IMG/VR virus record: IMGVR_UViG_3300017923_000008
Span: 1-27,571 of that record
Reading direction: 5' to 3' (one strand)
Length of the DNA: 27,571 nt
From: a virus
Shown here: positions 7,354 to 13,534 of the stretch, in pieces
Layout: every line of letters begins with the position of its first letter
How positions within the stretch are numbered: position 1 is the first letter of the stretch
The notes under the pieces: generated by a model
Database searches by the model: none
What the model was told of the DNA's origin: nothing
What the model saw: the letters and a program-made list of their open reading frames with translations, nothing else
Position numbers and translations under genes: made by a program

Positions 7354-8373
7354 ATGCCGCAACTGACCGATTTGAAAATCAACTTCCTTTCCCTGGTCCC
7401 CAAGGGAGCAAACAAGCGAACCGTTGTCTGGAAAAGCGCAGACGCCCCGGCCAAGTCGGACAAAGAGGATTTTTTGCGCCTCATTAAGACCGACGAAGAC
7501 AAGCGCCTCCTGTACGGCGTGGTTTACGCGCCGGACGACGAAGACGCGCACGGGGATTGGGCCTCGGCTGAGGACATTGAGAAAGCCGCGCACGACTTTC
7601 TGGCAAACGCTTTCGTGCGGAACGTGGATAAAGACCACGACTTTCGCCCGCAAGAAGGGGCGCACGTTGCCGAGAGCTTTATCTTGCGCGGGCAAGACCC
7701 CATGTTCCCCGACGAGAAAGCCGGGACGTGGGTGGTCGCAATCAAAATCGACAACGATGAAACCTGGGGAGCGGTCAAGAAGGGCGAAATTCAGGGCTTG
7801 AGCATGGCCGGAAGCGCGACCTTTATTCAAACGGACGGAGCGGACGGAGCGCGAAAAGCCTTTGACTTTGACACCGCAAACGCTTCGGAAAATGCCGACG
7901 GCCTTTTTTGGGCTCTGCGGCGGGCCATTGAATCAATCTTGTCCGACGAGGACGTAACCGACAAGCAAACCGCAATTTCCGACACACTGGACCAATTTAA
8001 AGCCGCAATGCTGGCGAGCTTTTCCAAGCAACAAAAATCGGAAAAGGGTTTTTTCGCCAAGTTTTTCAATCGCTTAAAAGGTAAGGAGAATGAAGAGATG
8101 ACCTACGAAGACGTGAAGAAAGCTGTTGCCGAAGCCACCAAGCCCCTGACTGACCGGCTGGACGTGCTTGAAAAGGCCAATACAGGCGACACCGACCAAA
8201 GCCAAAGCCCGGAACCACTGACCGCTGAAGCCGTCACCAAAGCGGTACAAGACGCCACCAAGCCGCTCACGGAACGCATCGAAGCCCTGGAAAAGCAGAC
8301 TCCCGGGACGAAGCAGGGCGAGCAAGAGGGCTACTGCGACGACCTGATTAAAGCCATGACCGGGCAAGAATAA
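7354..8373 (+). CDS. XkdF-type prohead protease fused to scaffold-like tail
   Basis: A 339-residue protein from the ATG at 7354, preceded by AGGGGG. Residues about 40-165 match XkdF-type phage serine proteases: LLYGVVYAPDDED, AAHDFLANAF, VDKDHD with candidate catalytic His95, ESFILRG, GTWVVAIKI, and GLSMAG with candidate Ser150. The remainder is helical and charged and contains a repeated unit, VKKAVAEATKPLTDRLDVLEK and VTKAVQDATKPLTERIEALEK, separated by a linker. A coiled-coil C-terminus on a protease is typical of protease-scaffold fusions, in which the scaffold part fills the procapsid and is then degraded. An internal in-frame start at 8098 could make scaffold alone. Confidence 0.82.
   Translation: MPQLTDLKINFLSLVPKGANKRTVVWKSADAPAKSDKEDFLRLIKTDEDKRLLYGVVYAPDDEDAHGDWASAEDIEKAAHDFLANAFVRNVDKDHDFRPQEGAHVAESFILRGQDPMFPDEKAGTWVVAIKIDNDETWGAVKKGEIQGLSMAGSATFIQTDGADGARKAFDFDTANASENADGLFWALRRAIESILSDEDVTDKQTAISDTLDQFKAAMLASFSKQQKSEKGFFAKFFNRLKGKENEEMTYEDVKKAVAEATKPLTDRLDVLEKANTGDTDQSQSPEPLTAEAVTKAVQDATKPLTERIEALEKQTPGTKQGEQEGYCDDLIKAMTGQE
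8098..8373 (+). CDS. Possible nested scaffold protein (internal start)
   Basis: Inside the protease gene, AAGGAGA at 8083-8089 stands 8 bases before an in-frame ATG at 8098. The product would be a 91-residue protein made only of the two coiled-coil repeats. Lambda Nu3, an internal product of the C protease gene, is the precedent. What is seen is a strong ribosome binding site placed exactly at the domain border; expression is inference. Confidence 0.5.
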   Translation: MTYEDVKKAVAEATKPLTDRLDVLEKANTGDTDQSQSPEPLTAEAVTKAVQDATKPLTERIEALEKQTPGTKQGEQEGYCDDLIKAMTGQE

Positions 8374-8423
8374 GCCCCTTCCCTGCCCGTCTGAACAACT
8401 TTTGAACGACAAGGAGCGCAATC

Positions 8424-8804
8424 ATGACTCAAAACTTTGGAATCAATAGTAACTCGGTGACCCCGAATACGGTGTTGGGCGACCATCCGCCCGTGACCAA
8501 GGCAATTACCATTGCCACCACCGGCGCGGAAGCCATCTACACACGCGGCACGGTCCTGGGGAAAATCACCGCCTCCGGCTTGTATGCGGGCCTGAACCCG
8601 GACGCCGCCGACGGCTCCGAGACTGCCGCCGTGGTCCTGCTCGACGACGTAACCGTGGACGACACCAACGACGAGCCCGCTGTCGCCCTGGTCCACGGTG
8701 TGGTCATTGCTGACGAATTGGTCTGGACGCACGACGGCATTACCGAAGCCGAACAGACTGCGGCCCTGGACCAACTCGAAGCCGCTGGAATCTACAACAA
8801 ATAA
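8424..8804 (+). CDS. Head decoration protein, lambda gpD family
   Basis: A 126-residue protein upstream of the major capsid gene, with AAGGAG before the ATG. It shows the typical Thr/Ala/Asp-rich pattern of gpD-type decoration proteins: TRGTVLGKIT, then GLYAGLNPDAADGSETAAVVL, and VHGVVIADELVW. Such proteins form trimers on the shell at three-fold positions and stabilise the expanded head. The neighbouring E-family capsid gene supports the call. Confidence 0.88.
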   Translation: MTQNFGINSNSVTPNTVLGDHPPVTKAITIATTGAEAIYTRGTVLGKITASGLYAGLNPDAADGSETAAVVLLDDVTVDDTNDEPAVALVHGVVIADELVWTHDGITEAEQTAALDQLEAAGIYNK

Positions 8805-8817
8805 AGGGAGATAGACG

Positions 8818-9837
8818 ATGCCTATTCCTTTTGACGAATTCAAATGGCGCAACATGACCCGCGCCATTAACGCGGTCAAGCCCGCCCCGCAGATGCTTTT
8901 GTCCACCATCTTTTCCGAATCGAACTCCAACGAGACGGACACAATCGACGTGGACATTACCCTGGGCGGCAAGGAAGTCGTGCCGTTTGTGTCTCCCGTT
9001 GAAGGCGGCACGGTTGTCGGCAAGCTGGGCCAGGAAATGCGGAGCGTCAAAACGCCTCGCGTTCGCCCCAAAAAGCAGTTCACCGCGCAAGAGCTTTTGA
9101 CCACCCGGCCCGCCGGACAAACCTTCTACGCCACCGGAGCTGGGGACATTAACCGTGCCCGCCAGCGTAAAGTCGGCCAAGAACTGACCGACCTGCGCCG
9201 CCGTGTGGATATCACGAAAGAGTGGATGTGCGGCCAAGCCCTGTCTGGCACCATCACCGTTGCCCAAGACAACCTCGCCTTTGAAATCGACTACCTGATG
9301 CCCTCCGCGCACAAGCCGACGGCCTCCCCGCTTTGGGACGACACGGACCCGACTGTTGAGGCCGACTTGCAGACCTGGGCGGACCTTATCGCGGAAGGGT
9401 CCGGTTCCGGCCCGACCATGTGCGTCATGGGCGCAAACGCGGCCAAGGCGTTTTTGGCCCATGCCAAAGATAGCAAGTGGTTCGACGCCCGCCGGGTCAA
9501 CGCCGGTAATCTGTCCTGGGACGTAAACAACGACTACCTGGGCAACGGCTACGGCATTGAGTTTTACCGCTACGCCAAAAAGCTGACCGACGGTAGCGGC
9601 ACGACCGCCCCGGTCATACCCTCCAATGTCGCCATTTTCATTAACCCCAACGCCCGCATCACCCTGGAACACGGGGTCATTCTGGACCTGGATGCCAACG
9701 CCCGCGTGGTTGGTGAGTATTTCTCCAAGTCCTGGCTGGAAAAGGACCCGTCCGGCCTGTGGATGTTGGCTGAATCCCGCCCTCTGCCCGTACTGTGGGA
9801 ACCGGAAGCCATTGTCTACGCTACCGTAACCTCCTAA
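8818..9837 (+). CDS. Major capsid protein, lambda gpE family
   Basis: A 339-residue protein, a normal length for E-family capsid proteins. The N-terminal part has the family pattern (IDVDITLGGKEVVPFVSP, RPKKQFTAQELL), the middle has LRRRVDITKEWMCGQAL, and the C-terminal domain has SNVAIFINPNARITLEHG and ends WEPEAIVYATV. It forms the icosahedral shell with an HK97 fold. A purine-rich GGGAG site precedes the ATG. It follows the decoration protein by 13 bases, as in lambda (D then E). Confidence 0.95.
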   Translation: MPIPFDEFKWRNMTRAINAVKPAPQMLLSTIFSESNSNETDTIDVDITLGGKEVVPFVSPVEGGTVVGKLGQEMRSVKTPRVRPKKQFTAQELLTTRPAGQTFYATGAGDINRARQRKVGQELTDLRRRVDITKEWMCGQALSGTITVAQDNLAFEIDYLMPSAHKPTASPLWDDTDPTVEADLQTWADLIAEGSGSGPTMCVMGANAAKAFLAHAKDSKWFDARRVNAGNLSWDVNNDYLGNGYGIEFYRYAKKLTDGSGTTAPVIPSNVAIFINPNARITLEHGVILDLDANARVVGEYFSKSWLEKDPSGLWMLAESRPLPVLWEPEAIVYATVTS

Positions 9838-9854
9838 CCCCTGCTCCCTCTCAA

Positions 9855-9889
9855 GGGGAACCGGGTCCCGTCCTCCTGCCCGGTTCCCC
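9855..9889. other. Strong hairpin between capsid and lysis genes
   Basis: Perfect 11-bp inverted repeat (9855-9865 and 9879-9889) with a 13-base loop. No T run follows on the + strand, so it is not a standard terminator. It could be an RNA-processing or stability element that separates very high capsid expression from the lysis genes, or a weak attenuator. Confidence 0.6.
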
Positions 9890-9913
9890 ACACTATAACC
9901 ACAAGGCGGAGCC

Positions 9914-10357
9914 ATGACGAACTGGAGCAAAGTCAAACATTTCCTGCCGAAAGAATGGGGCGACGACCCGCGCAAAGCAAGCCCCTTGTTGGTCCATGCC
10001 GTGGACGAGCTACGGGGCTTCATTTCTGCCGTATCCGGCAAAGACGTGCCAATCCATATCCATGTCTGTTGGTCGCAAGGCGGCCACAGTCCGCAATCGT
10101 ATCATTACACCGGGCAAGCGGTGGACCTGCATTTTGAGCCGGTGGTGTCTTACGCGGTGCAAATGGCCTGTATTTTGTCCATGACGCAATTTGGCGGCAT
10201 TGGCTTTTACCCGGATTGGAATTCTCCGGGCTGGCACCTGGACATGCGGAATGAATCGCCGCGTATCGTTTGGACCCGGCGCAACTCAGAGTATCTTTAC
10301 AGTCCGCTCCGGCTCACCGAAGCGGTCCACGCGGCTGACAAAGCCAAAGGATGGTGA
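9914..10357 (+). CDS. Endolysin, peptidase M15 family
   Basis: A 147-residue zinc peptidase of the M15A type. The SxHxxGxAxD signature is at residues 62-71 (SYHYTGQAVD, giving His64 and Asp71), and WHLD at 107-110 provides the second His ligand (His108) and Asp110. Enzymes of this family cut peptide cross-bridges of peptidoglycan. No signal peptide is visible, so export depends on the holin that follows. The neighbouring holin and spanin genes make lysis the likely role, as opposed to a virion-bound wall enzyme. Confidence 0.88.
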   Translation: MTNWSKVKHFLPKEWGDDPRKASPLLVHAVDELRGFISAVSGKDVPIHIHVCWSQGGHSPQSYHYTGQAVDLHFEPVVSYAVQMACILSMTQFGGIGFYPDWNSPGWHLDMRNESPRIVWTRRNSEYLYSPLRLTEAVHAADKAKGW

Positions 10358-10359
10358 AA

Positions 10360-10731
10360 ATGGACGTGAACCTTGCACCGCTGATGAATTACGGAGTGGA
10401 AATCCTGGGCATGGTCCTCATGGCCCTGGGGTCCTGGGCCGCGTCGTGGCTGGCCCACAAGTTCAAACTCGACTCCCTGGAACCGGAATTGGACCGGATT
10501 ATCACCGAGGGGGTCCGGTTTGCACGGCGGCAGGTCAAGGGCCTGGTGGGCAATCAAGTGGGTGTCCATGTGGACAACGAGATTGCCGGGAAAGCCTTGC
10601 AATACGTTGCTGACAACGGCCCCAAGACCGCCAAAAAATTAGGTTACACGCCTGAACAACTCCGGGCGCGGATTGAAGCATACCTTGATGTAGCAAACGA
10701 GGCCGACAATGCCGGTGGCGGGACTGATTAA
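10360..10731 (+). CDS. Holin-like membrane protein
   Basis: A 123-residue protein with one N-terminal membrane segment (YGVEILGMVLMALGSWAASW, about residues 10-29), followed by a long helical, charged cytoplasmic region. This resembles holins of the LL-H type, although I call the family from layout. The ATG at 10360 lies 9 bases after AAAGG and 2 bases after the endolysin stop; an ATG at 10351 would overlap that stop. Holins open the inner membrane and set lysis time. Confidence 0.65.
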   Translation: MDVNLAPLMNYGVEILGMVLMALGSWAASWLAHKFKLDSLEPELDRIITEGVRFARRQVKGLVGNQVGVHVDNEIAGKALQYVADNGPKTAKKLGYTPEQLRARIEAYLDVANEADNAGGGTD

Positions 10732-10927
10732 AGCAATAGGGGCGGTCCTGGGGCAAATCCTGTCCGCCCTGCCGTACCTGCTGACCTACAAGGCCGGGAA
10801 AGACTCTGTGACCAAGGAGAACGCCGAAAATGCGGCCCGGATACAACGCAAGCAACTGGAAATCGCTGCTCGCCGCCGTGCTTCTCGCGCTGATATTTTG
10901 CGCCGGATGCGCGACGGCGAACTATAA
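10709..10927 (+). CDS. Probable inner-membrane spanin (Rz-like)
   Basis: A 72-residue protein with an N-terminal hydrophobic helix (LIKAIGAVLGQILSALPYLL) followed by a highly charged, Arg/Glu-rich helix to the C-terminus. This is the layout of an i-spanin, but it is shorter than classical Rz. Its start overlaps the holin end by 23 bases. The Rz1-like lipoprotein gene begins inside it in another frame, the hallmark nested arrangement of Rz/Rz1. No sequence motif proves the call. Confidence 0.6.
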   Translation: MPVAGLIKAIGAVLGQILSALPYLLTYKAGKDSVTKENAENAARIQRKQLEIAARRRASRADILRRMRDGEL

Positions 10928-11075
10928 CGATTGCCCGCCCTGGCCGGAGGCCGGTCCCAAAGTCGCTGATGAACTCCGACGACTCCCTGAATCAGAATAC
11001 CCCGCACTCTGGAACTGGATTTATCGCCTCGACGTTTTGAAACAACAGTTAGACGCCGGAGACGAAGCCGAATGA
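10830..11075 (+). CDS. Outer-membrane spanin lipoprotein (Rz1-like)
   Basis: An 81-residue lipoprotein precursor. The signal segment SLLAAVLLALIFCAG is followed by Cys27, the probable lipidation site; the -3 position is Cys rather than Leu, which is slightly unusual. The mature part (NDCPPWPEAGPKVADEL, then WNWIYRLDVLKQQL) resembles Rz1-type o-spanins. AAGGAG lies about 9 bases before the ATG, inside the i-spanin gene. With the i-spanin it would fuse inner and outer membranes at lysis, so the host has an outer membrane. Confidence 0.75.
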   Translation: MRPGYNASNWKSLLAAVLLALIFCAGCATANYNDCPPWPEAGPKVADELRRLPESEYPALWNWIYRLDVLKQQLDAGDEAE

Positions 11076-11410
11076 CCGAAGACGATGCTATCAGAAACAT
11101 TAACCGGCAACTGCAAGAACAGGGACGACACCTGGAACGCCAGGGTGAAAAGCTGGACAGCATACAATCGACGCTTCAGCAAATCGCTGTCCAGGACGAA
11201 CAAATCCGGCAACTGCAAGACCAGCAGTCGGCAATGTGGGGCAAAATCGACTTTCTTTGCGCGTCTGACGGCCCGTTGGCTCAGGTCAGACAATGGCAAG
11301 CCGGTTGCCCGCGAAATCAAATCAAATACCTGTGGGTGGTCGTCATTCCAATGGGCCTGACAATGCTCGGAACGGCCCTCGCGCTTATCAAACTCACGAC
11401 CCAACTGTGA
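11072..11410 (+). CDS. Coiled-coil protein with C-terminal membrane helix
   Basis: A 112-residue protein. Residues 5-65 are a Gln/Glu/Leu-rich coiled coil (RQLQEQGRHLERQGEKL), and residues about 86-108 form one membrane segment (YLWVVVIPMGLTMLGTALAL). Its ATG overlaps the spanin stop as ATGA. Similar tail-anchored coiled-coil proteins occur at the end of lysis cassettes in other phages; the function is not established. It might tune lysis or assist holin assembly. Confidence 0.6.
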   Translation: MTEDDAIRNINRQLQEQGRHLERQGEKLDSIQSTLQQIAVQDEQIRQLQDQQSAMWGKIDFLCASDGPLAQVRQWQAGCPRNQIKYLWVVVIPMGLTMLGTALALIKLTTQL

Positions 11411-11417
11411 GGCAGAC

Positions 11418-11813
11418 ATGGCCTACGCCACGATAGATGACCTGTACGAAGCTGTGCCCGAAGCCAAGATTGTCCCTTTGGTGGATGACGAGGGCGACGG
11501 GTTACAAGTGGGGGCACGGATTGACGCGGCCCTGGACCGGGCCACGGACGAAATCGACGCCCGCCTAGAGGGCATTTACGACCTGCCCCTTGACCCTGTG
11601 CCTGACCGGGCGCGGGCTTTGTGCGTGGACATGGCGATTTTTCACCTGTTTTCCCGTGTTCAAGAGGAAATCAGCCCGACCCGGAAGCTGAAATACGAGA
11701 ACGCCCTGGCGTTCCTGGAAGACGTGCGGGACGGCAAGACGGCCCTGGTCAAAGCGGACGGCCAGGAAGCCGAACCAAGTCCGTCTGCGGGGCTGAGGCT
11801 TTATGCCATATAG
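11418..11813 (+). CDS. Mu gp36-like head-tail connector (DUF1320)
   Basis: A 131-residue protein with the DUF1320 pattern: MAYATIDDLYEAVPE at the start, RIDAALDRATDEIDARLEGIY, and YDLPLDP followed by ALCVDMAIFHL. In Mu-like phages the homologue lies between capsid and tail genes and is thought to form part of the head-to-tail joint. Its end overlaps the next gene by 11 bases. The lysis genes separate it from the capsid gene. Confidence 0.88.
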   Translation: MAYATIDDLYEAVPEAKIVPLVDDEGDGLQVGARIDAALDRATDEIDARLEGIYDLPLDPVPDRARALCVDMAIFHLFSRVQEEISPTRKLKYENALAFLEDVRDGKTALVKADGQEAEPSPSAGLRLYAI

Positions 11814-12249
11814 TGTTTTGGACGTTGAACAGCTTTTGCTTGCCAAACTCCAAGAAGCGGAGGGCATTGGGGTCCGCACTATCCGCGAGTATCAAGGCGA
11901 ACTCGAACAGGACTTGAATAGCATTGTGGCGCAATGGCCCGCACTTTTCCCGGCGTATGTCGAATCGTCATTTGAGGAAACCCAACGCCGGACCTTTGAG
12001 AATCAGACCTGGGATTTGTTTGTCGGGGACTTGTCTTACAAGCCGCGTGAATCACGGCGCGGTGGCGCAAACAACCCTGGAACTTACGCCATGCTTTCAT
12101 GGCTTCATGCGAACTTGCGGAAGGTAGTCTTGGCTTCCGGTTTAATGCCGGTGAGAATTACAGGCCAGGAAGCCCTTGCTTACAGCGATATGCACGGCAT
12201 TTCTCTTTATGTCGTGCGCCTTGCAATCGGACAACACTACAACGACTAG
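11803..12249 (+). CDS. Mu gp37-like tail completion protein (DUF1834)
   Basis: A 148-residue protein following the gp36-like gene, in the same order as in Mu. It begins MPYSVLDVEQLLLAKL and has the family-like RTFENQTWDLFVGDLSY region and a C-terminal strand-rich part ending VVRLAIGQHYND. Proteins at this position cap the tail tube and join it to the head. The call combines moderate sequence recognition with clear gene-order support. Confidence 0.75.
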   Translation: MPYSVLDVEQLLLAKLQEAEGIGVRTIREYQGELEQDLNSIVAQWPALFPAYVESSFEETQRRTFENQTWDLFVGDLSYKPRESRRGGANNPGTYAMLSWLHANLRKVVLASGLMPVRITGQEALAYSDMHGISLYVVRLAIGQHYND

Positions 12250-12259
12250 GAGGCCGCAA

Positions 12260-13030
12260 ATGCCTGTCAGCCCGAACACTGAAAACTATATGTACGGAAA
12301 GGGCGAACTGTTTTTCAAGCCCGACGGTGCAACCGGCTACATGCACCTGGGCAACTGTCCCGCTTTTTCTATCTCTGTCGAACTTGAGAAGGCCGAACAC
12401 TACTCTAGCATGGCCGGAACCCGCGAAAAGGACTTATCCAAAGTCACGCAGAAGACTGCAAGCTCCAGCATCACCTTGGAGGAATTCTCCGTTCAGAACA
12501 TGAACCTTGTGCTTATGGGCGGAACCCCAAGCACGTCTTCGCAAACATCTTCGACTCTGGACGGTGTAGAAGTGACCACCGTTGCCGACCAGTATGTGCC
12601 CATCCAAGAGGGGACCATGCGGCTGTCCAATGTGGTTGTCGAGGACGACCCCACAAGCCCCACCACGCAATACGAGGAAGGCGTGGATTATCTTGTGAAC
12701 CGGGAATCCGGGATGATTATGGCCCTGTCTACCGGGTCGATTTCTGGAACCTGCTACGTCTCCGCAGACGCGGCGGCCCTGGACATTTCCACTGTCAATG
12801 CCCTGGCCGAAAGCTCCACGTCCGGGGAACTGTACTTTGTCGGCAACCCTGACATTGGCCCGAACTGGCAGGTGCGCGGCTGGAAAGTCGAACTCTCTTT
12901 GTCCGGGGAACTCCCGTTCATTTCCGAGGACATTGCCCAACTGTCGGTGGATGCAGAGTTCCAGGCCGACCGGAACAACCACCCTGCCGCCCCGTTCTTT
13001 GAGGCCGTCAATCTGTCTGCCGGTGCTTAG
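12260..13030 (+). CDS. Major tail tube protein with inserted beta module
   Basis: A 256-residue protein from the ATG at 12260, preceded by a strong TAGGAGG. Position before the G/GT-type chaperones and tape measure identifies it as the tail tube subunit. The ends look tube-like (YMYGKGELFFKPDG at the start, GWKVELSLSGELPFI near the end). The middle (about residues 105-175) contains EEGVDYLVNRESGMIMALS, a module related to segments in three other tail proteins of this phage, and probably projects from the tube surface as decoration. Confidence 0.82.
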   Translation: MPVSPNTENYMYGKGELFFKPDGATGYMHLGNCPAFSISVELEKAEHYSSMAGTREKDLSKVTQKTASSSITLEEFSVQNMNLVLMGGTPSTSSQTSSTLDGVEVTTVADQYVPIQEGTMRLSNVVVEDDPTSPTTQYEEGVDYLVNRESGMIMALSTGSISGTCYVSADAAALDISTVNALAESSTSGELYFVGNPDIGPNWQVRGWKVELSLSGELPFISEDIAQLSVDAEFQADRNNHPAAPFFEAVNLSAGA

Positions 13031-13040
13031 GGGGGAATAA

Positions 13041-13418
13041 ATGAGGAAGCGCGACGTAGTACGCATTGATGACCGGGAAATCACCGTCAAAGAACTTACA
13101 GTTCAGGACGTTCTTGAAATGTTTGACTTCCAGGAAGGGGACAACTTTTGGACCCTGGCCCAACGGCACTTGCCGAAGGCAACGGACCTGAGCGTTGAAG
13201 ACATGCAGAAAATGGCCCCGTCCGAACTGGAAACGGTCTTTGAGAAGTGGAAAGAGGTGAACGCTTCTTTTTTCAGGATAGCCAGGGCGTTAGGTCTGAA
13301 CAGCGTCCTGGCGCAGATGAAGGATGCCGTCGTAGCCGACTTCTACAACTCGTTTTTCGGCTCATTGAAGACGGACACACACACGCCTGGAGCTACGGAT
13401 GGTCAGCCTTCTGCCTAG
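13041..13418 (+). CDS. Tail assembly chaperone, gpG-like
   Basis: A 125-residue protein between the tail tube and tape measure, the standard position of tail assembly chaperones that coat the tape measure before tube polymerisation. The sequence is mostly helical, with DVLEMFDFQEGDNFWTLAQ and ALGLNSVLAQMKDAVV. A second frame continues past its stop and overlaps the tape measure start, as in G/GT pairs. Two possible -1 slip sites lie in the last 150 bases. No sequence match is claimed beyond layout. Confidence 0.8.
   Translation: MRKRDVVRIDDREITVKELTVQDVLEMFDFQEGDNFWTLAQRHLPKATDLSVEDMQKMAPSELETVFEKWKEVNASFFRIARALGLNSVLAQMKDAVVADFYNSFFGSLKTDTHTPGATDGQPSA
13268..13274 (+). other. Candidate -1 slippery heptamer (T TTT TTC)
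   Basis: In the G-like reading frame this is a perfect X XXY YYZ site. If used, it would place about 84 bases of less protein-like sequence in the fusion, which argues against it. Confidence 0.45.
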
Positions 13419-13534
13419 CCTGTGAGGAAAATACGAAGCTCAGGCAGGAGCGAATGAAAGACACCGCTCTTGCCTGTCGCTTCGCCTATTACATGAAAGA
13501 CAAGCACTGGAAGGAATGGATAAATGGCCCGTGA
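13275..13534 (+). CDS. GT-type frameshift extension of the tail chaperone
   Basis: Reading in the -1 frame relative to the G-like gene gives an open frame through to the TGA at 13532-13534. The plausible protein part is RLIEDGHTHAWSYGWSAF, then CEENTKLRQERMKDTALA and YYMKDKHWKEWINGP. It has no start codon with a ribosome binding site, so it is expected as a -1 frameshift fusion with the G-like protein. Its last bases overlap the tape measure ATG. The T-domain of such fusions recruits the tube protein to the chaperone-coated tape measure. The start given is the earliest slip position; the later site at 13352-13358 gives the better-looking protein. Confidence 0.72.
13352..13358 (+). other. Candidate -1 slippery heptamer (G TTT TTC)
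   Basis: In-frame G TTT TTC located where the G-like frame loses protein-like quality and the -1 frame gains it (SFF then RLIEDGH). The first base is not T, so P-site re-pairing would be imperfect; the A-site slip from TTC to TTT is good. Confidence 0.5.
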
